Origin: a virus
Direction: 5' to 3' (one strand)
DNA length: 64,000 bases
IMG/VR virus record: IMGVR_UViG_3300024999_000066
Coordinates: 1 to 64,000 of that record
Numbering within the stretch: position 1 is the first letter of the stretch; each line of letters starts with the position of its first letter. The notes under the pieces were generated by a model. The model searched no databases. It saw nothing but the letters and a program-made list of their open reading frames with translations, and was not told the origin of the DNA. A program made the position numbers and the translations under genes. Positions 41,368 to 50,952 of this stretch are shown here, in pieces.

Positions 41368-41865
41368 ATGGACTTAGCAAATTATTCACCAGAAGATGTT
41401 AATTGTTTAGCTTTTGGCATACCCCTAAATGGTTTTGCTGATGGAACATTTATCACTATTAGTAAAGATAAAGTTCCCTACGGTGCAACAGAAACAGCAG
41501 ATGGACAAGTGGCTAGGTTGTATACCAACAGCCAAACCTATACAATCTCCTTGACTTTCCACCGTGGCTCGACGTCAAATGATATTTTGACAAAGTTGTG
41601 GCAACTGGATGAGCTTAGTCAGGCCGGGAAATTTCCCATTTTTATTAAGGACTTATCAGGCACCGATCTTTTCTTCTCGACTAACACTTGGATTGAAGGT
41701 GTCCCTAATATGGTTCAGAGTACAAATTTTGACACTCGTACTTGGGTTTTGAAATCTTCACAAGCTGTGATCAATATTGGCAGCAACCAAGACGCTAGTG
41801 GAATTCTCCAAGACCTTGTTAATTTGGCAACCGGCGCTGCTTCTATTATTGAAGGGGTGCTATAA
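41368..41865 (+). CDS. Tail tube-like protein (paralog 2)
   Basis: 165 aa. Same layout as the preceding gene: NYSPEDVNCL, LNGFADGTFI, IKDLSGTDLFFS, TRTWVLKSS. AAGGAG upstream. Its stop overlaps the next ATG. Confidence 0.68.
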   Translation: MDLANYSPEDVNCLAFGIPLNGFADGTFITISKDKVPYGATETADGQVARLYTNSQTYTISLTFHRGSTSNDILTKLWQLDELSQAGKFPIFIKDLSGTDLFFSTNTWIEGVPNMVQSTNFDTRTWVLKSSQAVINIGSNQDASGILQDLVNLATGAASIIEGVL

Positions 41866-42362
41866 TGTCAAATAACTTTACAGTCCAAACGTATAATCCC
41901 AAGGATGTGATACTTACGATTGGCGGGTATCAACTAACTGGCTGGCAATCTGTCACGATTTCACGGACAGTTAAGGGATTCACTGTAATTAGGGGTATTC
42001 GTGGAAAAAACACACGGGTCAAGAATGTAGACACTTCTGCAACTTTGACAATATCCCTTCTACAAACTGCTCAAGGTAATGATGTACTTTCGTATATCCA
42101 CGAACTGGATCTTGAAGAAGGTACGGCTCGAATTCCCCTAATGCTTAAAGATAGGTCTGGTCGGAGTGTGTTTTCCTCCAACGAAGCTTTTATTACAGGC
42201 TACCCTACGGCAACATTCTCCGGGCAGTTTGAATACCGCAATTGGGAATTCTTTGTGCAGAGCACGGACACTTATACTGTGGGAGGAAATGCCAAGCCCG
42301 CAACTGACCTACTTGATAGGGCACTCAGCGAAGCTGGTAATTTCATTGACAGTATTTTCTAA
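41865..42362 (+). CDS. Tail tube-like protein (paralog 3)
   Basis: 165 aa. Shares YNPKDVILTIGG, LKDRSGRSVFSS and YRNWEFFVQS with the two preceding proteins. One of the three presumably forms the tube; the others may be tube-initiator or baseplate-proximal rings. Confidence 0.68.
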   Translation: MSNNFTVQTYNPKDVILTIGGYQLTGWQSVTISRTVKGFTVIRGIRGKNTRVKNVDTSATLTISLLQTAQGNDVLSYIHELDLEEGTARIPLMLKDRSGRSVFSSNEAFITGYPTATFSGQFEYRNWEFFVQSTDTYTVGGNAKPATDLLDRALSEAGNFIDSIF

Positions 42363-42385
42363 TTTAATTTTCTGAGATAAAATAA

Positions 42386-42709
42386 ATGGCAGCCCCACAA
42401 TTTCAAGTTTTAGAACAAACAACTATTACAGTTGATGACGTAGACTATTTGGTTAGTGCTATGCCTGCAACCAAAGGCCTGATGTTTATTGAAAAGCATC
42501 AAGCAGCTATTGATGAAGGTAAGGCTGATCTTAGCCAAATGAAACAAATTATTTGTAACTATGTCTCCAAAGATAATATGCAAATTACTGAAAAGTCTTT
42601 TGACATCACTTTTGCACGTCGTTATGCACATTTGAATAAGCTTTACAAGGAAGTGTTGAACTTTAACTTTGAAGAGCTTTTTCAGGCACCCGATACAGAA
42701 GAAGTCTGA
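42386..42709 (+). CDS. Tail assembly chaperone (upstream frame)
   Basis: 107 aa, directly before the tape measure gene, the position of lambda gpG-type chaperones. Helical and acidic toward the end (NFNFEELFQAPDTEEV). A second frame runs on in -1 and overlaps its end by 37 nt, as in gpG/gpGT pairs. Confidence 0.72.
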   Translation: MAAPQFQVLEQTTITVDDVDYLVSAMPATKGLMFIEKHQAAIDEGKADLSQMKQIICNYVSKDNMQITEKSFDITFARRYAHLNKLYKEVLNFNFEELFQAPDTEEV

Positions 42710-42966
42710 CTCACAGCGAGTCACATGTATCGGGTAAAACCCCCCCTACTAAATTAGAAAAAGAAATTGATTCAACATTCTCTCAGTCGTGGAGTATATA
42801 TAGGATTGCCATGCATGAGAAGGGCAGTCTTGAATTAGCTGCTGAAATGGAGTGGAAATATTCTACAAGACAAATGCTAAAGCTGCTTGAATTGCTGGAT
42901 GTCTACGATGCTTTAAATCAACAAGCTATTAATAAAGCCAAGGCTGAAAAGAACAAACCTAAGTGA
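42673..42966 (+). CDS. Tail assembly chaperone frameshift extension (gpT-like frame)
   Basis: The -1 frame is open from 42673 to the TGA at 42964-42966 and has no good start codon before ATG 42811. It encodes KLEKEIDSTFSQSW, YRIAMHEKGSLELAAEMEW and a helical basic end. It is presumably fused to the upstream chaperone by a -1 shift between 42673 and 42706. No classical slippery heptamer is visible; CTTTTTC at 42677-42683 is the nearest candidate. Confidence 0.6.
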   Translation, partial: RAFSGTRYRRSLTHSESHVSGKTPPTKLEKEIDSTFSQSWSIYRIAMHEKGSLELAAEMEWKYSTRQMLKLLELLDVYDALNQQAINKAKAEKNKPK

Positions 42967-42980
42967 CGGAGTAATGAACA

Positions 42981-44801
42981 TTGCAGATTAGTAAATACTT
43001 CGCCTCAATGGGTATAGAGGTTGATAAATCCTCAGTCAAGAAAGTTGATAAAACTCTTGATCATATTGAAAATAGGCTCAAGAAATTAGGTACTTTTGCG
43101 AATAAGCCTATTGTTCTAAGTATCGGTAATTTTGATGTAGACCAAAGAAAACTTAATATTGCATTAGGTAATGCTTTGGATATGGCAAGTAATCGCCTTG
43201 TCTTTGACATTAGTCGATTTAATGTAAATCAAGCAGCTCTCAATCGAGATGTGGCAGCAGCGATGCTCAGAGCATCTGTCGCAAATCCTCTTAATGTTAA
43301 TACTCGGGGAGCTGGTGGTTCGAGGGTCAGGGAGTCCGCTGCTGCGGGTGCTGTGGCAGGTAGCGTTGGTGGTCTTAGGGGCATGCCTAATCTCTTCGGA
43401 CCAGCTCTTGCATTGGGTTTGGGTGGATATGGCCTGGGGGCTCTTAACAGACGTAACCAAGAAGTAGTGAGTGCCCAACTTCAATCCACAGCAGTGGTAC
43501 AACAGGCAGGCGGTACAGCCCAACAGGGTAGTGATTCCTTTCAATACTTAAGATCGGAAGCAAACCGCGTAGGTTTCAATTTCCTCGATGCATCAGGAGA
43601 TTATAACAAACTTATCTCAGGTCTCACTGGCTCGGGTATTGGACTTGGTCAAAGCCAAAAAGTATTCTCAGGTTTTGCCGAATTAGCTCGTGTAAACAAG
43701 CTTGACAAAACAACTCAAAACAGACTTTTCCGTGCCCTGTCCCAAGTGGCAGGTAAAGGTAAGTTGATGAGTGAAGAACTCACCGGGCAAATTGCAGAAG
43801 CATTGCCCGGAGGAACAGCTCTGTTTGCTCAAGCTTACCAACAGCAAATTGGTGGGAACAAAACTGGTGCAGAAGCTATCCAACAGCTTCTTGATGATAT
43901 GAAAAAGGGCAAGGTTAAGAGTAGTATCTTGACGTATGCAGGAGCTGCCGCTTCTCAACGTGCAAATCAAGGTGGTGCACTAGATGCAGCATCTACAGCC
44001 TCTCAAGCCGAACAAGCTCGTTATCAAAACTCCGTAAATGATATGGCCGTACTGGCTTCTGGATCCGGGGTTGAAGAGGGTTTTGCTCGTATCTTTCGTA
44101 CTCTTAACGCTGGCTTGAGTGAAAGTGGTAGTCTAGTGAAAGGTCTGTCAGAAGGCTTCAACGAGGCCACTAAATGGGCTGATGACTTGCTTCTGTTCCC
44201 GCAATCCTTTATACGTGCCTTGGAAGGTAAAGACAGTGTTGTAGCGGATTGGTTAGGGGTTGATAAGACTTCTCAGCTAGTACAGGATTGGGCTGCCATT
44301 AAGCAAATCTTTACTGATATCTCAATGATTAAGTTTGACTTCCTACCAACACTGGAAGCTACTTCTCGTGAAATTGCTGCTATTATGGGAGCTATAGCCG
44401 AATTCCAGCGGTGGAAGAGTGGTCAATTTCCTACTGAGATATCCACCGACACTAGCTCTGTTGCAGCAACAATTGGCTCTGCCACTAATAACTTCATGGT
44501 TAATGTTGGTAAAGCACGTGAACGTGGTAGGGCTGTCTATGAAGATCCAAGTTCCCCATATTATCAGGATGCTGCTGGGTATGACGACCAACAGGCTGAA
44601 ATGGCTAAGGCTGCTGCTGAAGATAAGGCAATGGGTATTGTCAACAACAGTAACGAGATAAACATTGAAGTGAATGTAGATGGGTCAACCTTACAGGGTA
44701 TGGATGCTAGTGCTCAAGCTCAAGCTATTGGTGAAGCTGTTGCAAATATGTTTGTTCAGTCGTTTGATCAAGTGAATGTTCAATTCCCAGTGAAACAATA
44801 A
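42981..44801 (+). CDS. Tape measure protein
   Basis: 606 aa, TTG start after GGAG. An Ala/Gly-rich hydrophobic stretch at about 118-150 (AAAGAVAGSVGG, FGPALALGLGGYG), then helical sequence with the tape measure domain signature (LTGSGIGLGQSQKVFSGFAELA, LMSEELTGQIAEALPGG). Length predicts a tail of roughly 90 nm by the usual residue-to-length rule. Confidence 0.85.
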   Translation: MQISKYFASMGIEVDKSSVKKVDKTLDHIENRLKKLGTFANKPIVLSIGNFDVDQRKLNIALGNALDMASNRLVFDISRFNVNQAALNRDVAAAMLRASVANPLNVNTRGAGGSRVRESAAAGAVAGSVGGLRGMPNLFGPALALGLGGYGLGALNRRNQEVVSAQLQSTAVVQQAGGTAQQGSDSFQYLRSEANRVGFNFLDASGDYNKLISGLTGSGIGLGQSQKVFSGFAELARVNKLDKTTQNRLFRALSQVAGKGKLMSEELTGQIAEALPGGTALFAQAYQQQIGGNKTGAEAIQQLLDDMKKGKVKSSILTYAGAAASQRANQGGALDAASTASQAEQARYQNSVNDMAVLASGSGVEEGFARIFRTLNAGLSESGSLVKGLSEGFNEATKWADDLLLFPQSFIRALEGKDSVVADWLGVDKTSQLVQDWAAIKQIFTDISMIKFDFLPTLEATSREIAAIMGAIAEFQRWKSGQFPTEISTDTSSVAATIGSATNNFMVNVGKARERGRAVYEDPSSPYYQDAAGYDDQQAEMAKAAAEDKAMGIVNNSNEINIEVNVDGSTLQGMDASAQAQAIGEAVANMFVQSFDQVNVQFPVKQ

Positions 44802-44811
44802 GGAGTCACCT

Positions 44812-45597
44812 ATGAGTTTGGCAATCGGATGGGGTGACTCCTCTATTCAAGAGGGAGGCTTCATCTACTGTGATGCGGTTCAAATTTACACTCAGAACTA
44901 TTCAGGTAGTGTGACAAAGCACCCCGTGGACCAAGGCGGGAACATCACGGACCATTTCGTTCGTAACAATCCCGTGTTTACGGTGGGTGCTGTAATCACA
45001 GGCGTGGATATTTCTACAGGAACTTATCTAATCCAAGACTTGGATGGTAATTCTCCCTACAACAGTAATGAAGCCCCTACCGCTGTTAGTGTGAACTCTA
45101 CGGATCAAAGTGTTCTTAAGAAATTCATTCCGGATAGCATTGGTCAGTTTCTTTCTGACAGTACTCCGGAAGTTGTTGTGGACAGTAGACGTACCGATCT
45201 TATAGAGCAGATTAGACAAGCCTTGATTGATCTAACAGCTGGTGTTATCTTTAACGAGAAGACTGGTCAATTCGATCCTAGTATTCAGCTTGTTCGTTTG
45301 TTTGAATACGATAATACACTGCTTCGAAAAGTAATCAACAATCTTGTGATGACTAAAATTACTTTTAAAGAAGACGCTAACACCGGATACGGTCTATACT
45401 GTGATATTACTTTTGAGCAAGTTACTTTTGCTTTCTTGAAGAAAACTGTTATTCCGAAAGATGTGCAAGATTCTCTTAAGAAAAAAGCTGCACCCAAAGC
45501 ATCAAAGGGTAAACAGGACAGCACACCACAAGATGTGGGAACTGGTAATTCCCCTAAAGATACTGACCCACTAAGGCAGGCTAGAGAAAATGGGTGA
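44812..45597 (+). CDS. Baseplate / distal tail protein
   Basis: 261 aa after the tape measure gene. Beta-rich N-terminus, helical middle, and a basic linker tail (KKKAAPKASKGK). Resembles Dit-like or hub-proximal tail proteins of this phage group; exact equivalence uncertain. Confidence 0.6.
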   Translation: MSLAIGWGDSSIQEGGFIYCDAVQIYTQNYSGSVTKHPVDQGGNITDHFVRNNPVFTVGAVITGVDISTGTYLIQDLDGNSPYNSNEAPTAVSVNSTDQSVLKKFIPDSIGQFLSDSTPEVVVDSRRTDLIEQIRQALIDLTAGVIFNEKTGQFDPSIQLVRLFEYDNTLLRKVINNLVMTKITFKEDANTGYGLYCDITFEQVTFAFLKKTVIPKDVQDSLKKKAAPKASKGKQDSTPQDVGTGNSPKDTDPLRQARENG

Positions 45598-45925
45598 AAA
45601 ATATGTAGTAATGCCTTTATTCCCAGATGCCTTCTACACATATACGATTGCTCTTCAAGGGGATTCGTATATCTTTGAGTTCATATACAATGAAAGAGCT
45701 AAGCTTTATTTCATAAATTTGTATGATGCTGACTCAAACCCTATTGTTATGGGCGAGGCTTTAGTTCCGAATTATCCAATCTTTTTAGATTATGCTCTAT
45801 TTCCATTGACAGGATTTATTTGGATGGAAGAAAAAGCTGATATAATTAGTGAACCTTACCAAGTTTATCCTGATTCAATTGATCAATATTATAATCTTTT
45901 CTATATCTACACAGAGGAAGACTAA
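45590..45925 (+). CDS. Baseplate plug-like protein
   Basis: 111 aa, beta-rich (YTIALQGDSYIFEFIYNERAK). Size and pattern match the small DUF6983/baseplate-plug family next to hub genes. Overlaps both neighbours. Confidence 0.6.
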   Translation: MGEKYVVMPLFPDAFYTYTIALQGDSYIFEFIYNERAKLYFINLYDADSNPIVMGEALVPNYPIFLDYALFPLTGFIWMEEKADIISEPYQVYPDSIDQYYNLFYIYTEED

Positions 45926-46827
45926 TGGACTTAATCCAGAGAAACCGCCAGTATAGGTTAGTGATTGGTGACTATAACTCTGGTGAAGCCTTAGAAATTA
46001 CTGATCTTCAAGTTCAGTTCGATATTAGTAAAAGCACAGATAATAAAAAGAAAACTAATTCTGCTTCTATTGAAATCACCAACCTATCCCTTGAGCATAT
46101 TCGCTTACTTGACACAGACTATCCCGCAGCGGTCTTTGAGGCAGGCTACCTTGACACTGGAGGACCTAAGCGTCTTTTTTCAGGTCAAGTTACACATGTG
46201 TCTACTAGAAAGTCTGGGACAGACAGAGTTACGCAGCTTCAACTTGGTGATGGATACACAGAATTAAATCATCAGATACTTTCTGAATTAGTCGCACCGG
46301 GCCAAACTGTTAAGGATGTTGCTGAAGCTATTCGTAAGAATCTTCCGGGTGTTTCTCGTGGAGTTTACAATGGCACCAATCTCAATAATGAGATTATTTA
46401 TGGTTATCCTTTGATGGGTACTCCAAAAGAAATGTTGGATGAGCTTGCCGAGAAATATTCTCTAGATACTCAGATCGATGATGGTGTGCTTTATGTTCAC
46501 AACAATGACCGTGCCGCCACTGAGAACTTCAATCAAGCCTATGTTATCTCTAAATATACAGGCTTGATTGAAACTCCTTATAGAGTTTCTGGTGATCGCC
46601 GTAGATCAAAAAAGGACAAAGCTAAAAAGCCAGGAATTCAGATGAAGATCCTTCTTAATCCAGATATCAAAGCTGGAGATATTATATATCTAGAAGATAC
46701 TCTCATCACGGGTTGGCTTAAGGTGGAGTCTCTCAGACATTCGGGTGGCTGGCGTTCATCAGGCTGGTATACAGAAATAAAAGCATCTAGCTTAGAAAAA
46801 GTAATTCAATCTGGAGGTGGTCAATGA
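45925..46827 (+). CDS. Baseplate hub protein
   Basis: 300 aa. SASIEITNLSLEHIRLL, LFSGQVTHVSTRKSG and the GDIIYLEDTLITGWLKVESLRHSG end follow the gp27/gpD-like hub architecture. Ends overlapping the spike gene by 4 nt. Connects tube and spike. Confidence 0.75.
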   Translation: MDLIQRNRQYRLVIGDYNSGEALEITDLQVQFDISKSTDNKKKTNSASIEITNLSLEHIRLLDTDYPAAVFEAGYLDTGGPKRLFSGQVTHVSTRKSGTDRVTQLQLGDGYTELNHQILSELVAPGQTVKDVAEAIRKNLPGVSRGVYNGTNLNNEIIYGYPLMGTPKEMLDELAEKYSLDTQIDDGVLYVHNNDRAATENFNQAYVISKYTGLIETPYRVSGDRRRSKKDKAKKPGIQMKILLNPDIKAGDIIYLEDTLITGWLKVESLRHSGGWRSSGWYTEIKASSLEKVIQSGGGQ

Positions 46828-47612
46828 GTTCTGAAGCTGTTGCTGCAATCCAGAGTACAATGACTAGCGCTTTTGATAGTTTAATGAACAACAAATATAC
46901 CGTAATCCCGTGTATTGTTGTGGCTGTTAGGGATGGGCTTAATGGTCAGATGGTTGATATACAACCCACCATTAATCAGAAAGAGCAAGATGGGACTGTT
47001 AAAGAGCGTGCCGTAATTCCGGGGGTGCCCGTCTCTTTCCAAGTTTCTAAGAAAGCTGGCTTCACATTTCCTATTGAGGTAGGCGACACTGGAACTGCCA
47101 TGTTCTCTATGAGAAATATGGATGGTTGGAAATCTGGTAACGGCAGACCTTCTAGTCCAATGAACTTTGCCAAGATGGATAAAAGTGATGCTATCTTTCT
47201 TCCGGGAATCCAACCACCAGGAGTGGCTGTGAATAATCCAGCCAAACATGTGCTCACACATGATACTAAGGATACTGTTTTATTCGCCAACTTAGGTGGT
47301 GTCGAAGCTGAGGTAAGGTTACGGGTAGATGGCAGTATTGGTATCACCACAAGTAACATGCCGATTATTATTGAAGGTTCTGATGTAACAATTAATGCAG
47401 CTACTAGCTTATCTTTGAATACCCCAAGTTTGACTGTTGATGCAGACACTACTCTGTGGCTAGGTGATATAACTTATCAGAGTAATATCACTCATGTAGG
47501 TAGCTACTCCCATACCGGTAACTACATTGGTGTTGGTGTGCAGACTTTCAACGGCGTTATTTTCAGTACACACCGCCATGCGCCAGCCGTCATCCCACCA
47601 ACTAATCCATAA
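46824..47612 (+). CDS. Baseplate spike (gp138-like) protein
   Basis: 262 aa. N-terminal OB-fold region (IVVAVRDGLNGQMVDIQPTI, ERAVIPGVPV), followed by repeated beta strands (SLSLNTPSLTVDAD) and a closing THRHA before Pro-rich end. The HxH near the tip matches the iron-binding apex of P2 gpV/T4 gp5.4-type spikes. Punctures the outer membrane. Confidence 0.8.
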   Translation: MSSEAVAAIQSTMTSAFDSLMNNKYTVIPCIVVAVRDGLNGQMVDIQPTINQKEQDGTVKERAVIPGVPVSFQVSKKAGFTFPIEVGDTGTAMFSMRNMDGWKSGNGRPSSPMNFAKMDKSDAIFLPGIQPPGVAVNNPAKHVLTHDTKDTVLFANLGGVEAEVRLRVDGSIGITTSNMPIIIEGSDVTINAATSLSLNTPSLTVDADTTLWLGDITYQSNITHVGSYSHTGNYIGVGVQTFNGVIFSTHRHAPAVIPPTNP

Positions 47613-47622
47613 GGAGATTGAT

Positions 47623-47997
47623 TTGGATTTCAAGCTCAGTCCCGATAGTTGGGATATCATTTGGCATAATGGTCCGCTGAGAAAAGAGGAAACCACTCAG
47701 CCACTAACAGAGACTGTAGGTCAGCGACTAAAGATCCGTTTATTGACTTTCTATTCCGAATGGTTCATTAATACAGTGTACGGCGTCCCGTACTTCGAAC
47801 GCCTGTTGGGCCAGAAGCAAACTTCAAAAGCAGCGGCTGATTTGATTTTTCAAAGTCAGATTCTTGCTGAGGAGGGTGTTAAGGAGATTGTTAGTTTTGA
47901 TTCTACTTTTATCAACCGTCAATATTCTCTGGTATTCACAGTTAAAGTTGTTACCGGTGCCATAACAGCACCGATAGTAATTCAACCTTTAAACTGA
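47623..47997 (+). CDS. Baseplate wedge protein (gp25/gpW-like)
   Basis: 124 aa, TTG 47623 after AAGGAG. LTETVGQRLKIRLLTFYSEWFINTVYG is typical of gp46/gp25-like wedge subunits. An antisense homing endonuclease gene overlaps its last 16 nt. Confidence 0.72.
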   Translation: MDFKLSPDSWDIIWHNGPLRKEETTQPLTETVGQRLKIRLLTFYSEWFINTVYGVPYFERLLGQKQTSKAAADLIFQSQILAEEGVKEIVSFDSTFINRQYSLVFTVKVVTGAITAPIVIQPLN

Positions 47998-48560
47998 ATA
48001 CCATGTCGCGGAGAATAGTTTAATTCAAGTTCCCACCTCTTCCGTATACAGCAAGCTTCAAAGAAGTCAGGGTTCGAAGTAACCCTGTTCTGTTTCTCTA
48101 ATACGCCAATTTGGATAATCCAACGACGCTTATTGTTGTCCCAAGAAATCCCACTAACCCCTGTTTTATTATCTGATCTTTTCTTGGTGTTTCTGGAATT
48201 TACAAACCCAGCACAAGGCCTAAGATTAGAGATTGAATTGTTTAGAGGGTTTCCGTCGTAGTGATCAATTTCTGGCGGACAAGAGTCATTATGAAATAAA
48301 GCATAAATTACGCGATGCTCACTAAAACTTAACTTTCTACCGAAATTCACATGTGAAATGGTTAGTACCCTATAAAACATTCCTTTTGTGAGTTTCAAGC
48401 TTCCCGTAGGTTTACTTGCATACTTAGTGGTCCAGCATTTGTGAGCCCTTAGACTTCCAAAATGGTGGGTTGGCCTTTGATCTTTCCACTTGACATGCCC
48501 TGTGTCGAAATTAACTTCATAGGAGTCTGAAAGTATCTTTAAATCTAGGTGAATTGTCAT
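47982..48560 (-). CDS. HNH homing endonuclease with AP2 domain (antisense)
   Basis: 192 aa on the minus strand inside the plus-strand late operon. HRVIYALFH, PPEIDHYDGNPLNNSISNLR and SRNTKK form a canonical HNH fold; NKTGVSGISWDNNKRRW is an AP2 DNA-binding domain. Overlaps the wedge gene end, and leaves about 80 nt before the baseplate J gene. Confidence 0.92.
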   Translation of the reverse strand: MTIHLDLKILSDSYEVNFDTGHVKWKDQRPTHHFGSLRAHKCWTTKYASKPTGSLKLTKGMFYRVLTISHVNFGRKLSFSEHRVIYALFHNDSCPPEIDHYDGNPLNNSISNLRPCAGFVNSRNTKKRSDNKTGVSGISWDNNKRRWIIQIGVLEKQNRVTSNPDFFEACCIRKRWELELNYSPRHGIQFKG

Positions 48561-48642
48561 AATATTTCCTTGTTTTTAAATGAGTAGATATTCTAGCAGA
48601 TAGATACTTGTTTGTAAAATAAATAATTTTAAGGATTCCAAC

Positions 48643-50094
48643 ATGGCAGGCGTAACTGACGCTGGATTTATCATTAAACGCTTAGCTGATATCTTAGCCG
48701 ATGATCGTGCTTTAGCAGTACAACTCTTTCAAGATTTGGTAGTTCCGGGTGATACCGTTGACGTATCAGATTCTTCCGCCCTAGGCCGACTCATCTCCCT
48801 AGCAGCTCCCTCTGAAGCTGACCTATGGGAAGCTGCTCAAGAAGTATATGCAGCCTTTGACCCAAACTCAGCAACAGGCATTGCTCTTGATAATCTTGTA
48901 GCATACGCTGGCATCACTCGTAAAGAACAAACCTTCACCACATCCTCTATTCTTGTTGCTGGTGATACTAACACACTAATTCCTGTAGGACAGACTGTAA
49001 GTAGCTCTACAACTGGCGAACAATTTACCACAGTTAGTGCCATTTCTCTGTCCCCAAGCAGCGCTAGTGGTATCACCGTCTCTGTGGTCACTCTACAGAA
49101 TAGCACAGCTTACACTATTAGTTATGCCAATACAACTAGCACAAACACCATCACATTTACATCTGATGCAAGTGCCAATGTTGCTGAAATCATAAATGGA
49201 TTGCAAGCTGTCATCGTAAGTGCCCACCCCACACTGACCAGTTCTGTGGTTGGGACAGGGGCCAGTTCTACGCTTGTTATTGATCGTAACGATGTCTTCC
49301 AAACTGTAAACTTCACTACATCCGTCAATCTTGGTATCATTAAAGTAAGGACAGTTGGGGAAGTAGTTGCGGTGGTTGCCGGTCCTATGGATCAACCCGC
49401 AAATACAATTGATACCATTCTTACGCCAATGCTTGGTTGGGACAGCGTAATCAACCCAATTGCTGCAAGTTCTGGGGAGGATCGCGAAACAGATGAACAA
49501 CTTCGTCTAAGGTTTCGCAATGGTAAGTTTGATAGGGCAACCAATTCTCTTGACTCCATCTACTCTGCCTTGATTAATCTAGATGGTGTGACTGAAGTAA
49601 CTATTTATGAGAATGATACAAGTCTTCCAGATGCTAATGGTGTTCCGGGGCATAGTTTCCTACCTATTATTTCTGGTGGATTGAGCACAGAGATTGCTAA
49701 TGCTATTTGGGAAAACAAACCAATTGGTATCTTGAGCTACGGCAACACCACAGTAAGCATCAATGATCAACAAGGCTTCCCACACGCAATCAGTTTCTCT
49801 CGTCCAAACCCTGTAGTTATCTATATCACCATGGATATTACAACGGATGTGGACTTCCCAGCCAATGGTCAAGATCAAATTCGTTCTGCCTTGATTGAAT
49901 ATTTTGCTGAGAACTTTGGCACAGGTGATGATGTTATTTATAGTCGTCTTTATACCCCAATTAACAGTATTCCTGGGCATCAAGTTAATAGTTTGACTGT
50001 AGGAACTTCTCCTAGTCCCGTTGGTGAGTCAAACGTTGTAATCGCTTTTGATCAGATTGCTAGCTTAAATAGCCTCAATATAATTATCACTTAA
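48643..50094 (+). CDS. Baseplate J-like protein
   Basis: 483 aa. ALDNLVAYAGITRKE and GEDRETDEQLRLRF are baseplate J signatures; a Ser/Thr-rich beta insertion lies at about 100-240. Forms the wedge arms that link hub to fibres. AAGGAT upstream. Confidence 0.88.
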   Translation: MAGVTDAGFIIKRLADILADDRALAVQLFQDLVVPGDTVDVSDSSALGRLISLAAPSEADLWEAAQEVYAAFDPNSATGIALDNLVAYAGITRKEQTFTTSSILVAGDTNTLIPVGQTVSSSTTGEQFTTVSAISLSPSSASGITVSVVTLQNSTAYTISYANTTSTNTITFTSDASANVAEIINGLQAVIVSAHPTLTSSVVGTGASSTLVIDRNDVFQTVNFTTSVNLGIIKVRTVGEVVAVVAGPMDQPANTIDTILTPMLGWDSVINPIAASSGEDRETDEQLRLRFRNGKFDRATNSLDSIYSALINLDGVTEVTIYENDTSLPDANGVPGHSFLPIISGGLSTEIANAIWENKPIGILSYGNTTVSINDQQGFPHAISFSRPNPVVIYITMDITTDVDFPANGQDQIRSALIEYFAENFGTGDDVIYSRLYTPINSIPGHQVNSLTVGTSPSPVGESNVVIAFDQIASLNSLNIIIT

Positions 50095-50104
50095 GGGGTA
50101 GTTT

Positions 50105-50929
50105 ATGTCTGAAATTATTCCTTTTGAAATTCAGCAGTATTTAGATGTCGCACGCTCTCGTGTAACTCAGCAATTTATGCTTGATGCTGACGGATCAGGC
50201 CCGGTCGTGTTTGATTCTTATCTCCAACTACTTCTTGGTGGAAAGATTGAACTTCAAGAAGTATTCAGACAACTAATGCAAGAACGTTCAATAGACACCG
50301 CTGCTGGTGCTCAGCTAGACATCATTGGCGAGATTGTTGGACAGCCCAGGGAGTTGATTGACACAGCCCTTCTTACCTATTTTGCTTATTTAGGTTATCC
50401 AGATGCTCAGTCCTACGGAGATTTAGGTATTTCAGGGGTTGGAGGGTCTTATAGGGGGTTGAATGATCCTTTAGCGGGTAATACAACGCTTAGTGATGAG
50501 CAATACAGACTCTTTATTAAAGCTAAAATCATCAAAAATAACACCAGTGTTACACCCCCTCAATTCGTTGAGTTCATGCAGTTTGTTTTCGGAATCGAAG
50601 CAAGTATTGTTGTGGCTGAAGGTAATGCCGAATTTACCGTAATGCTTGGTCGCGCATTGTCATCCTTTGAAAAAGTTCTTTTAAATTATGTTTCATATTC
50701 ATCGGGTTATCCGTCCAGATTTGTTCCAAAACCTATTGGTGTAAGGATCAATTTTGGAGAGTTTGACATTAACAACTACTTCGGGTTTCAGGGCGCCCCT
50801 GGTGCCAAAGGGTACGGGGATTTGACAACAATTGCAACTGAGGGTGGTTATGGAGATTCTTACGGGATGCTTTACGGTGGCCCTGATTCAATTGTAGTGG
50901 GCGGTGGTAAATATGCCTCCTTGTTGTAA
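50105..50929 (+). CDS. Baseplate/tail protein (DUF2612-like)
   Basis: 274 aa. GAQLDIIGEIVGQPREL in the first third is typical of DUF2612 tail proteins that attach fibres. C-terminal third rich in Gly/Tyr (GYGDLTT...GGYGDSYGM). Precedes the adhesin genes. Confidence 0.75.
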   Translation: MSEIIPFEIQQYLDVARSRVTQQFMLDADGSGPVVFDSYLQLLLGGKIELQEVFRQLMQERSIDTAAGAQLDIIGEIVGQPRELIDTALLTYFAYLGYPDAQSYGDLGISGVGGSYRGLNDPLAGNTTLSDEQYRLFIKAKIIKNNTSVTPPQFVEFMQFVFGIEASIVVAEGNAEFTVMLGRALSSFEKVLLNYVSYSSGYPSRFVPKPIGVRINFGEFDINNYFGFQGAPGAKGYGDLTTIATEGGYGDSYGMLYGGPDSIVVGGGKYASLL

Positions 50930-50952
50930 CACAAATTTTAAGGAATATTATT

